Source: Granulicella sp. WH15 (GTDB taxonomy: Bacteria; Acidobacteriota; Terriglobia; Terriglobales; Acidobacteriaceae). From it: a stretch of 64,000 bases of DNA. Where the stretch lies: positions 3,038,001 to 3,102,000 of the forward strand of contig NZ_CP042596.1 in NCBI RefSeq assembly GCF_009914315.1. The letters run 5' to 3'. Below, piece by piece: positions 8,561-16,287 of the stretch. How positions within the stretch are numbered: the stretch's first letter is position 1; the number at the start of each line of letters is the position of its first letter. The notes beneath the pieces are model-generated. The model saw nothing but the letters and a program-made list of their open reading frames with translations, was not told the DNA's origin and ran no database searches. A program made the position numbers and the translations under genes.

Positions 8561-9684
8561 GCAGGCACCGTCCCCATGGTTGAGATCAGACCGTTGCGCC
8601 CCAGGCTGAAGCTCTGCGTGTACGATCCGCGCTTCAGGTTGTGCGTGACCGATCGCACGTAGTACAGGCCGTCAAACGCAGTGCCCGCGCCGCGCACACC
8701 CACCAGCTTGCGCGCCTTCAAGATCCTCCCGTAGCGCAGCACGTCCAGCGTGCCCGAGCCTGTCACCACGTCCGCCGTCTTCGACGCCTTCGCCACACCG
8801 ATCAACGCCGCGCGCACCGGTGAATACTTCGATGTCTCATCAAGGAACTCGATGTCCTTTGGAATCGGCATCACTGCACCCAGCGGAGGATTCAGCGGCG
8901 TAATCGGCGGCACTGGAATCGGAATAATCGTCTTGGAGATCGGCTCCTGGATCAGGACCACCGGCAACGACTTGCGCTCCGCGTTGTAGGTGAACGAAAG
9001 CGATTCCACATTCGAGAAGACGTCCATGTCATAGCTCAGCGCGGGCTGAGGCGTTCCCACCTTGATCTCCGGTCCCCAGTAAGCGATGCTCATTCCCGGT
9101 GTCGGACCGGCCTCCACGTAAAAGACGTAGCCGACCTCCGCAGCAAGCTGCTTCACATAGGCCAGGTCCTTACCCTGCTGGCGCGGGATCTGCTGTATCG
9201 GAATAGGCACGTCGATCAACACGCTTGGGATCACCATCGGAATAACGCCAAACGCCGCGTACTTCGCCAGGATCAAGGCCACGCGCGCCTCCGCGGGCAT
9301 TGCAGGATAGGGAATGCCGCTGAAGTCGATGTAGTCCATCACCCGCGTAAGGTCTTCGCCGATGATCGTCAGCGTCGGCCCCTGTCCAGCCGACCCCGGC
9401 ACATACTGGTGATTCGTCATCACGCCGTCTACCAGAACCTCCGTCGCACCGTTCAGCGTCACCGCGACCACCACGCGCACCAGCGGCACCGACGCTCCCC
9501 CCGCGACCAAGAACAGAACCTCCAGCGGAGACTTCTTCGGCAGCGTGAACTGCAGACGGAAGCCGCTCGGCCCATCCGTCGTGTTCGTCACCTCCACAGC
9601 CGTCAACGCATTCAACACATCGGCCGACACCGGCACCGGCACCGCCGGTCCGATCATCAGCGTCATGTGGATCCCGCTAAGCAT
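8557..9684 (-). CDS. eCIS spike hub protein (gp27/gpD-like)
   Basis: A 375-residue protein resembling the gp27 hub half of VgrG. It has an N-terminal beta-barrel with FRLQFTLPKKSPLEVLFL, then LTIIGEDLTRVMDYIDFSG and QQGKDLAYVKQLAAEVGYVFYVE, a hub-type signature, and a C-terminal second barrel with LKRGSYTQSFSLGRNG. The hub trimer links the inner tube to the spike. The start at 9684 overlaps the end of the LysM gene by 8 bases; M7 is an alternative start. The downstream spike gene overlaps by 4 bases, consistent with 1:1 production. A proline-rich loop (IPIPVPPITPLNPPLG) is an unusual internal feature. Confidence 0.88.
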   Translation of the reverse strand: MLSGIHMTLMIGPAVPVPVSADVLNALTAVEVTNTTDGPSGFRLQFTLPKKSPLEVLFLVAGGASVPLVRVVVAVTLNGATEVLVDGVMTNHQYVPGSAGQGPTLTIIGEDLTRVMDYIDFSGIPYPAMPAEARVALILAKYAAFGVIPMVIPSVLIDVPIPIQQIPRQQGKDLAYVKQLAAEVGYVFYVEAGPTPGMSIAYWGPEIKVGTPQPALSYDMDVFSNVESLSFTYNAERKSLPVVLIQEPISKTIIPIPVPPITPLNPPLGAVMPIPKDIEFLDETSKYSPVRAALIGVAKASKTADVVTGSGTLDVLRYGRILKARKLVGVRGAGTAFDGLYYVRSVTHNLKRGSYTQSFSLGRNGLISTMGTVPA

Positions 9685-10036
9685 TGCGCGCCCCCGGCGT
9701 GCCCTGCGGCAGAGTCACGTTCAGCGTTCGTCCCTGCACCTCAAGCTCCGAAGGCCGCATCGCCGTATTCGCATCGCACAACTGCCAGAAGAGTCCGGGA
9801 TCGCCCAGGGTTGAATAGGCAATATTGTCCAGTCGATCTCCCTGCGCCACGGTGTACTGCTGCAACACGGCAAGCGTCGATGCCTTCGGTAGAAAGCGCC
9901 GCTGCACGTATGCGATGCTGCGGCCCGTGTTCGTTGTCAGCGTTCCTGTATCGATCCCCGCATATCTGCTCCCGGTGGGGAACAAGCTCGTGTTCAACCC
10001 CAGGTACTGAAAGATGGCTTGTTGCGATGTGCTCAT
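9677..10036 (-). CDS. eCIS LysM-domain baseplate protein (gp53/Afp7-like)
   Basis: A 119-residue protein. The C-terminal half carries a LysM-like motif: YTVAQGDRLDNIAYSTLGDP, then WQLCDANTAMRP and GRTLNVTLP. In phage and eCIS baseplates, LysM-bearing proteins such as gp53 or the C-terminal part of Afp7/Pvc7 hold the hub to the wedges rather than acting on peptidoglycan. The gene lies between the tube-initiator and the hub, overlapping each by a few bases. In PVC these two functions are in one protein, so here the Afp7 equivalent seems split in two. The N-terminal 50 residues have no feature I recognise. Confidence 0.85.
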   Translation of the reverse strand: MSTSQQAIFQYLGLNTSLFPTGSRYAGIDTGTLTTNTGRSIAYVQRRFLPKASTLAVLQQYTVAQGDRLDNIAYSTLGDPGLFWQLCDANTAMRPSELEVQGRTLNVTLPQGTPGARNA

Positions 10037-10689
10037 GAAAGCCCTCCGATGCCCAACGTTGCAAAGCTGCCCTGCCCCAGAGCGCTCAACCGCTCCTTCT
10101 GCTGCTGATACGCCATGTAGAAGTTGCCGGCCTTGCCATCAAAGCCCAGGTCGTCCACACTCAGCACCCTCATGCCGATGCTCACCTTTGCGCGAATCGG
10201 ATTCAGCGATGGATCAAACGCCTCTTCCGTCACGCTGAAGTCCGTGATCCGCACCGGCACCACGCGCACGCGACTCCAGATGAACAGCGCCAGCGGAGCC
10301 TCCATCGGCGCGATCTCCAGCGTCCCGTTTTTGGCTAGGGCGTTGTTCGCCAGCAGCGTCGAGCTTGTTGGATACAGGATCATCTCAAGTGCGGCAATCT
10401 GCGGATTGACGCCGTACTGCACAACGTTTGGGTTCTGATCCGGCATCTCCAGTTGATCGGTCGCGTCCAACTCGGCCTCTACCTTGTAGGTCTCGATCGG
10501 GGGCCCCGTGATGCGCAACGCCTCGGATCGATTTCCATGCTCCGGCGTCACGCTCTGCACCTGCAGGCTCCGGCTGAGCGAATCCGGGTTGTACTGCAAC
10601 ACGATCACGTTCTTGACAGCGGCTGTGTCGGGATCGACCAGCACGATGCCCCCGCGCAACAGTCGCGGCGAACCAGGGAATGCGCTCAT
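10033..10689 (-). CDS. Contractile injection system tube-initiator protein (CIS_tube, Afp7 N-terminal-like)
   Basis: A 218-residue protein with the CIS tube protein signature: VIVLQYNPDSLSRSLQVQSV near residue 28, then GPPIETYKVEAELDATDQLE, and later RVVPVRITDFSVTEEAFDP. The family (N-terminal part of Afp7/Pvc7) forms the first hexameric layer that joins the spike hub to the inner tube. The gene overlaps the neighbours on both sides by 4 bases (10033-10036 and 10686-10689). The C-terminus ends in a QQQKERLSALGQ helix and a glycine-serine tail. The length is normal for the family. Confidence 0.9.
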   Translation of the reverse strand: MSAFPGSPRLLRGGIVLVDPDTAAVKNVIVLQYNPDSLSRSLQVQSVTPEHGNRSEALRITGPPIETYKVEAELDATDQLEMPDQNPNVVQYGVNPQIAALEMILYPTSSTLLANNALAKNGTLEIAPMEAPLALFIWSRVRVVPVRITDFSVTEEAFDPSLNPIRAKVSIGMRVLSVDDLGFDGKAGNFYMAYQQQKERLSALGQGSFATLGIGGLS

Positions 10690-11072
10690 CGCGGAGCCTC
10701 CTCTCTGCGCGCGGCATCGTTCAGAATCGCCGCAGTCATCGCAGCCGCCAACTCTCGTGCGGAAGCCCCTGCTCTCAGAATCGGCACAGGCAGCCCGGAC
10801 GGAATATGACCGCCATGCGCGGCCAGCGCGGATTGCAGTGACCGTGCGATCTCGCGTCGAAGCTCCGTCTCTCGTATGCCCGCGGCCACGCCGTGCAAAC
10901 GGATCTCATGCACATCGATCGCGACTCGTCCGGCAACATGCCTCTCCGCATGATGCGACGCAGGCGAAGCCAGATGACGCCGATCCCGCCGTGTACGCGC
11001 CTGTTCCGCTACCGGCAGCAGGCTTGGCCCAATCCTCATGCTCGACCCCATTGCGTTGTCTCTCATACCCAC
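10686..11072 (-). CDS. Small eCIS-operon protein of unknown function
   Basis: A 128-residue protein that I do not recognise. The N-terminal 45 residues are rich in Arg, His and Ala and look disordered. The middle reads VAIDVHEIRLHGVAAGIRETEL, which resembles the short hydrophobic 'I/V-x-I/L' strand motif also seen in the disordered 240-residue protein of this locus. The C-terminus is helical (ASARELAAAMTAAILNDAA). It is likely real: it overlaps the upstream ATPase gene by 10 bases and the downstream tube-initiator gene by 4 bases. Small proteins of this type at this position are common in eCIS operons and could be assembly factors, but that is inference. Confidence 0.7.
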   Translation of the reverse strand: MGMRDNAMGSSMRIGPSLLPVAEQARTRRDRRHLASPASHHAERHVAGRVAIDVHEIRLHGVAAGIRETELRREIARSLQSALAAHGGHIPSGLPVPILRAGASARELAAAMTAAILNDAARREEAPR

Positions 11073-13039
11073 CCCTCGATCTCACTCTCGGGTACCGCGC
11101 GCTCCAGCTTGTCGGCCTCCGCATGAGCCGCTTCCAGCAGATGCGCCATGCGGATCGGGGTTCCTTCAGCCGCCGCCAGGAACGCTCCATTCAGCGCGAT
11201 GTTGCGGATGTTCGCACCTGTCACACTTAACAGCGAAAGCGCATGGAAGTTGATCGCCTCTGTGGGGGCTTCAGCCGGAAGAGCACGCCTCCAGATCGCC
11301 TCGCGCATCGCCGCATCCGGAAATGGAAACTGCACCACGAAGCGCACGCGCCGCAGAAATGCCTGGTCGATTGCCTGCTTCATATTGGTCGCCAGTATCG
11401 CGAGACCGCGATAAAGCTCCAGCCTCTGCAGCAGATATGAAACCTCTGCATTGGCAAAGCGGTCATGACTGTCGCGCACCTCGCTGCGCTTGCCGAACAG
11501 AGCATCCGCCTCGTCAAACAGCAGAATCGCACCAGCCTCCTCCGCCGCATCGAAGATCTGCCGCAGATTGCGCGAGGTCTCGCCGATGTATTTGCTGATC
11601 GTGTGGCTCAGATCCACGCGGAACAAATCCAGGCGAAGCTCCTGCGCCAATACCTCCGCGGCAGTCGTCTTGCCGGTGCCGCTCTGCCCGGCAAAGATCG
11701 CCGTCAGCCCCATGCCGCGCCCGCCCGTACCGCGAAATCCCCAGCGTTCATGGACTCGCATACGGTGCTGCATCTGCAGCGCAATCGTGCGCAGCACCCG
11801 CATCTCACTGGCGGGCAGGATCAGGTCGTCCCATCCCGCATCTGCCTCCACGCGCTGCGCCAGCTTGTCCAGACGCACACGCGACTGGGTGCGGCAGGTG
11901 TTCCAGAGCGAGTCCGCCAGCAGCTTGTCTTCCCCGCCCCCACTATCTTTCGGTTCCTCGCCAGATAGCGCGATCGACATTGCGCTGTTGCGATAGATTG
12001 CCTCGCTGCTCAGATTGAAGTGCGTGCTCAGCCGGTCCAGTGATCCGTTCAGAGAAGAGGCCCGCGATCCAAGAGCCTCTCTCCAAAGATTGCTCTGCTC
12101 GCATACAGTTGGCTTCTTCAACTCGAACAGCACGGTCTCACGTCCGAAGACACGCACCGGAGCTTCCGCCCCCAGCATGACCGGCGCGGAGATGGCTTCG
12201 AGCAGTGCGCTGAGCGGCGTGGTGCGCGCGCCCTCTGCCGCCTCCAGGTCGTCCATCGGAACAAAGATCGCCCGCTGCTCCAGCACAGCCTCGCGCTCCA
12301 GCAACCGCGCCAGCCCGTGATGGTCCGACGCGGAGCCGGGCAGCAGGTGAGGCACCACTCGCCCCAAGCCAAGTCCGCAGTTCGCTGCCGCCGCAATCGC
12401 AACGGCCTGCCTGCTTGCGGAGTCCGCCCCCAGTATCTCGATCACCGGCGGCAGTGTTCCCTCCATCGGTGTGAGCAGCGCGGCTATGCGCGTGGCCACT
12501 TGCTCCTGCGATGTGGCAAGCGGCACGCCGCTCGCTACAACCGGCTGCCACACGCCCGCCAGCCGCGTGTTTTCGCCTTGACCTCCCAACAGAAAATGCA
12601 GCATCCGCTCATCGATGCGCATACGACTGCTCGCCACCGTCTCGCCCTGGGCCAGTGTGATCAGGTTCCACGACCGTAGCGGCGAAGACGGTGAGAGCGC
12701 ATCCCAGTGGGCATCCTCAAAGGCGCTCAACATCAGCAGAAACGTGGGATATCCCATCCGATCGTCCGCATGAGCCGCCGCGCACACCGATGCAAAGGTA
12801 CTATCGATCTCAAACGCAACCGCGGCCAGCAGCACGCGCCTCTCAAACGAGGAGAGTCCAAATAGCCTTGTCACGCGCTCCAGTTGCAGAGGCATCTCCT
12901 CCGAGTCCGCACCCTGCACCTGCCCCACGCGACCGCCATCCACCCAGTTGTGCAGTCCCGTCATCAGTCGCAGCACCGCCGCTGCCAGCATTCTCTGATT
13001 CCGGCCTGCCACATCGGGATGGAGAGGCATCGCAATCAT
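11063..13039 (-). CDS. eCIS AAA+ ATPase (Afp15/Pvc15-like)
   Basis: A 658-residue AAA+ protein. The C-terminal ATPase module has Walker A GQSGTGKTT at about 451-459, Walker B ILLFDEAD at about 505-512, sensor 1 LATN near 549 and an arginine-finger region FLRRVRF near 561. The N-terminal 400 residues are helical and less conserved, typical of Pvc15-type ATPases. This protein is found in nearly all eCIS loci and is thought to aid particle assembly or cargo loading; it is not a ClpV-type sheath recycler, since it lacks the double-ring layout. The start ATG overlaps the stop of the DUF4255 gene (ATGA, 13036-13039). Confidence 0.93.
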   Translation of the reverse strand: MIAMPLHPDVAGRNQRMLAAAVLRLMTGLHNWVDGGRVGQVQGADSEEMPLQLERVTRLFGLSSFERRVLLAAVAFEIDSTFASVCAAAHADDRMGYPTFLLMLSAFEDAHWDALSPSSPLRSWNLITLAQGETVASSRMRIDERMLHFLLGGQGENTRLAGVWQPVVASGVPLATSQEQVATRIAALLTPMEGTLPPVIEILGADSASRQAVAIAAAANCGLGLGRVVPHLLPGSASDHHGLARLLEREAVLEQRAIFVPMDDLEAAEGARTTPLSALLEAISAPVMLGAEAPVRVFGRETVLFELKKPTVCEQSNLWREALGSRASSLNGSLDRLSTHFNLSSEAIYRNSAMSIALSGEEPKDSGGGEDKLLADSLWNTCRTQSRVRLDKLAQRVEADAGWDDLILPASEMRVLRTIALQMQHRMRVHERWGFRGTGGRGMGLTAIFAGQSGTGKTTAAEVLAQELRLDLFRVDLSHTISKYIGETSRNLRQIFDAAEEAGAILLFDEADALFGKRSEVRDSHDRFANAEVSYLLQRLELYRGLAILATNMKQAIDQAFLRRVRFVVQFPFPDAAMREAIWRRALPAEAPTEAINFHALSLLSVTGANIRNIALNGAFLAAAEGTPIRMAHLLEAAHAEADKLERAVPESEIEGWV

Positions 13040-14295
13040 GAGGTCACCGTCGGGCCGTAGGTCGGGCTTGCCGGGTTAAGATCCAGGCCGCTCTCCACGC
13101 CATCCACCTGCACCCGCACGAAGTACGTCTTACCCGGCTGTACCGTACCCACCGGAAAAATAAGCGTGGTCGTATCGGCAGCCTGTTGCGGCAGCGTCAC
13201 GCTGTACGCGAAGGGGTTCATGGGCGCGGGCACCGTCGCCTCATTCAACAGGAGCGTTGCCGTCTGCCCTTGCAGAATCGCGTACTTCAATGTGACCGTG
13301 ACCTGTCCGCCGCCGAGCGTAGGAGGAGTGGAAATCGTCGGACGCAGTGCGAACGCCGCCGCGTCAGATACATTCGTATCGTGATCTACAGCGGGCACCC
13401 CAAGGGAGTACAACCGCGTGATCCGCAGCACTCGATTGCCCGCGGGAACGTCCGTAGGCAGCGGTACGATGATCTGCTGATCCGAGTTGGACGTGGGCAC
13501 CAGCGGGGGAGCATAGCCGTCGATCGACACCGTCTGCGAGCTCGAAGCAAGACCGCTGCCTGTAATCACCAGCGTCGTTCCCGCAACAATTGGCGCCTGC
13601 GCTCCTGCATTCGAGGCGATGGCCTGGATCGTCGGCGGGTTCCACGGCTGCGCGGAGACCACACGCGTCTGCACCGGCGGCGCGCTCTGCGGCACCAGGC
13701 TTTCGCGCTGCATTAGCACGACGCTCGCCTGGTAAGCCACGGTCAGCGCATACGGAATCTGATAGAAGACCGACCATAGCTTCGACAACTCATCCAGCGT
13801 CAACGGCAGCAGAGAGACACGCACCCGTTGCGCGCCAAGCTGTAGATCCGGCTGCCACGGTGGAGCATTGAACGGTGCGGCGTTGAAGGGCGATCCCTTG
13901 AAGGGCTGCATCGCCGTCAACGCCTTTGAGATCTCGTCCGCCGACAGCACCGGCATCTCATGGAGCGCAACCGTAATCGCGCCCATCAACCGCTGCGGCT
14001 CCAGGTTCGCATCATCTCCGTAGAAGGTGAACAGGTAGTCCAGATCGAACGCCACCGTGGGCCGCATCAGTACGTTGCCGCTCGCGTCGCGTGAAGGCAG
14101 GTCGGCATTGCGAAAGCTGCTGTTCGGACCTACGCGATACAAAAAGATATTCACGCCCGCCGTGTTACTACTGCCCAGCTGCCCATCCGGCCGTTGCGTA
14201 GTTACCGACGCGCCGGAGAGATCTTTAGGCAGCGAGTTGGTCACGATATACCGCAACGTGGAGGTCACCTGCGCCACTGCGAGATAGTTGCTCAT
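13036..14295 (-). CDS. eCIS cap/terminator protein (DUF4255, Pvc16-like) with IPT/TIG-like domain
   Basis: A 419-residue protein. Residues 1-200 match DUF4255/Pvc16_N: AVAQVTSTLRYIVTNSLP, then ALHEMPVLSADEISKAL and a Trp-rich YQIPYALTVAYQASVVLMQ. In PVC the homologue caps the distal end of tube and sheath. Residues about 225-310 form an immunoglobulin-like IPT/TIG domain (TTLVITGSGLASSSQTVSIDG ... VPAGNRVLRIT), and the C-terminal 100 residues look like another beta-sandwich (TYFVRVQVDGVESGL). Such C-terminal Ig additions are known in DUF4255 proteins. The gene overlaps its neighbours by 4 bases on both sides. Confidence 0.9.
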   Translation of the reverse strand: MSNYLAVAQVTSTLRYIVTNSLPKDLSGASVTTQRPDGQLGSSNTAGVNIFLYRVGPNSSFRNADLPSRDASGNVLMRPTVAFDLDYLFTFYGDDANLEPQRLMGAITVALHEMPVLSADEISKALTAMQPFKGSPFNAAPFNAPPWQPDLQLGAQRVRVSLLPLTLDELSKLWSVFYQIPYALTVAYQASVVLMQRESLVPQSAPPVQTRVVSAQPWNPPTIQAIASNAGAQAPIVAGTTLVITGSGLASSSQTVSIDGYAPPLVPTSNSDQQIIVPLPTDVPAGNRVLRITRLYSLGVPAVDHDTNVSDAAAFALRPTISTPPTLGGGQVTVTLKYAILQGQTATLLLNEATVPAPMNPFAYSVTLPQQAADTTTLIFPVGTVQPGKTYFVRVQVDGVESGLDLNPASPTYGPTVTS

Positions 14296-15014
14296 GCCTG
14301 TTCTCCACGGCGACGCGAAAGGTAATCGTCCAACGTCAGCAAAGACGAGCGCGACATCGGCGCGGCAACAGACCGCTGTTGCTGCGGTGCCGGAGCGGCG
14401 TGCAGTTCTATACGTCCAATACTGATCTCTACGTTCGGGGCCTGACGAACAGCGTCCGCTCTCTCGCGTCTCTCTGCCTGCATTGGAGACCGCTCCTGGG
14501 CATCCCGCGTGCGACCACCCTCGACTTGCCCCTCCATCGGCGCAAAGGGCATATGAAGCCCAGGCATCTGCGATATTCTTTCCGTCTCGTGTAGCCGCTC
14601 GCGCGGAGGCGTGGCACTCTCGCGTACCGGCGAGAGCGAATCATTCGATATCTGTTTTCGATGTGTTGGATCTGTTGGGCTAGAAGCCCTGGCTACACGC
14701 GGAGACTCCTCAGAGACACGCGACGGCTCTGCAAAGATCTGTGCAATCACCTGGTCCAGCGTTACGCGCGACGACGGGCGCGTTGCCGGGATCTGTTGCA
14801 CTTGCCTTTCTGCGGCAATCAATGAGGACACATCCGACGCAGGCGTGTCATTCTCCCGGTGCATCCCGTCTTGCTCCACGAAGCTCTCTGTGAACATCCC
14901 CTCCATAGGATCGGAGACCACGCTACGCGCCTCTCGGCCCGCTCGCATCAGCGGCTCCACGCGCGGCAGTGTTCCCACCGCACGTTGTCCCAGCCGCTGC
15001 AATAAGCCGCTCAT
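14292..15014 (-). CDS. Disordered eCIS-operon protein with IGRIEL motif
   Basis: A 240-residue protein dominated by charged and low-complexity sequence (Arg, Glu, Ser, Pro) from about residue 50 to 190. The C-terminus is more ordered, with VEISIGRIELHAAPAP followed by LLTLDDYLSRRRG. Proteins ending in a VxVxIGRIEVRA-like strand plus a LxLDDYLxRR tail are a recurrent component of eCIS loci, in my recollection, but have no settled function. It overlaps the cap gene and the zinc-ribbon gene by 4 bases each, so it is translated with the structural genes. A linker or assembly-chaperone role is only a guess. Confidence 0.75.
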   Translation of the reverse strand: MSGLLQRLGQRAVGTLPRVEPLMRAGREARSVVSDPMEGMFTESFVEQDGMHRENDTPASDVSSLIAAERQVQQIPATRPSSRVTLDQVIAQIFAEPSRVSEESPRVARASSPTDPTHRKQISNDSLSPVRESATPPRERLHETERISQMPGLHMPFAPMEGQVEGGRTRDAQERSPMQAERRERADAVRQAPNVEISIGRIELHAAPAPQQQRSVAAPMSRSSLLTLDDYLSRRRGEQA

Positions 15015-15724
15015 GCCGTCACCGCCTCGATATAGAGCCTGCGCCGCGCCACAGACATATCCAGAATCTCGCGCTCACTCCATCCGTACACCCGAGCCAA
15101 CGCATCCACCTCGCGCACCAGTCGCGAACACGCCGATTCGATCTCCCTCCAGAAGAACGAGGCAACATCGAAGGCCACGGCGCGATGCCGTCCGCACGCC
15201 GGGCAATCCATCTCGACCAGCAGTTCCATCTCCGGCGACACCTCTTCCATCCACCGTGAAAATGCTTCGAGGTTGTCAGGACTCGCCTCGGCTGCGTTGC
15301 CTTCTCCGTCCGTCACGCAGCGCAGAAACAGCGTTCGCTCGGCAGCTTCGGTAGACTCACATCCACTCGCCGCACGCAGATCGCGGCTGTCCGGCAAGCG
15401 CACCTGCCACGAGCCAAGGCTTGTCGTGTTCGCGGCTTCCCTTCTCGTAACCTGGAACTGTCGTGCCTCCATGGCAAACTCCATCGCCTCGCCGCATCCA
15501 TCGCACTCCAAATAGGTCTCAAGCCGACTGCCGAACGTGGCTGATCGCAGTTCCAGCAACATCTGGTCACGCCGCCCGATGTCCAGGCGGAAGGCATCGT
15601 CCGGCGCGATCCCCTCGCCGTGTGAGAGCAGCAACACCGCTCGCGATGCGTCGTCGAGCGTGCTGCCATGCTCCCACAGGGCCATCAGGTCGCTTGCCGT
15701 CAATGGATGGATGCGCGGTGTCAT
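15011..15724 (-). CDS. eCIS baseplate/chaperone-like protein with two zinc-ribbon knuckles
   Basis: A 237-residue protein. It starts MTPRIHPLTASDLMALWEHG and has DDAFRLDIGRRDQMLLELR, then a first knuckle YLECDGCGEAMEF and a second one MDCPACGRHRAVAFDV about 100 residues later. Together the four Cys could bind one zinc ion. This resembles the baseplate-hub chaperone-like proteins (T4 gp26/gp51 type) often annotated as phage baseplate protein in eCIS operons. The C-terminus (REIDALARVYGWSEREILDMS-like; only partly quoted) is the typical YGWSxxEIL motif of this group. It lies 6 bases after the tube gene. Confidence 0.75.
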   Translation of the reverse strand: MTPRIHPLTASDLMALWEHGSTLDDASRAVLLLSHGEGIAPDDAFRLDIGRRDQMLLELRSATFGSRLETYLECDGCGEAMEFAMEARQFQVTRREAANTTSLGSWQVRLPDSRDLRAASGCESTEAAERTLFLRCVTDGEGNAAEASPDNLEAFSRWMEEVSPEMELLVEMDCPACGRHRAVAFDVASFFWREIESACSRLVREVDALARVYGWSEREILDMSVARRRLYIEAVTA

Positions 15725-15730
15725 AGGAGC

Positions 15731-16258
15731 CTACGCCGCAGGCACCGTGAAGCTGGGTTCGGTCGGCTCGGTCACGGACGTATCGCGTTCCCACCCTTCC
15801 AGCTCCAGCTTGATGTGGCGGATGGCGACGCCATTGCCGTTCGCATCCAGGTCCGGCATCGGCTGGTACTCCGAGACCCAGCAGCGATACAGGCGATAGG
15901 AGAGCGCAAGCTGTCCGGCCTCGTTGTAAAGCTCCAGCAGGATGTCCTTGCGGAAGTCTTTCAGTGAAACCTCCGCGCCCAACCCCGCGCCAAAGTTCCA
16001 CACCTTATTCGCCCACTGCTCGAACTCAGGAGAGTAGGTCACTCCCTGCTCGAGCGTCACGCCGTCATAGGTTGTCTTGCCCGGCGACTTCCGCACCGTA
16101 GAAGGGTCGCCACCCTCGCGATGCGTCACGACCTCGGTCGTCCGCTTAAGACCGCTGACCTTGGTCACACCCGCCACATACTTGCCATCCCACTTCACGC
16201 GGAACTTGAAGTTCAGATAAGGATCAAAACGCTGCGCATTCACCGTGAACTGTGCCAT
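15731..16258 (-). CDS. eCIS inner tube protein (gp19/Hcp-like, Afp1/5)
   Basis: A 175-residue tail-tube protein of the T4 gp19 type: FDPYLNFKFRVKWDGKYVAGV, VSGLKRTTEVVTHREGGD, TTYDGVTLEQGVT, and a C-terminal IRHIKLELEGWERD. It forms hexameric rings stacked inside the sheath, and the tube lumen can hold cargo. A clear Shine-Dalgarno (AGAGGGG) precedes the ATG. Only one tube gene is present, whereas Afp and PVC have two. It directly follows the sheath gene, the usual order. Confidence 0.95.
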   Translation of the reverse strand: MAQFTVNAQRFDPYLNFKFRVKWDGKYVAGVTKVSGLKRTTEVVTHREGGDPSTVRKSPGKTTYDGVTLEQGVTYSPEFEQWANKVWNFGAGLGAEVSLKDFRKDILLELYNEAGQLALSYRLYRCWVSEYQPMPDLDANGNGVAIRHIKLELEGWERDTSVTEPTEPSFTVPAA

Positions 16259-16287
16259 CGATTTCCCCTCTCACTTTCGCTGCCCGC

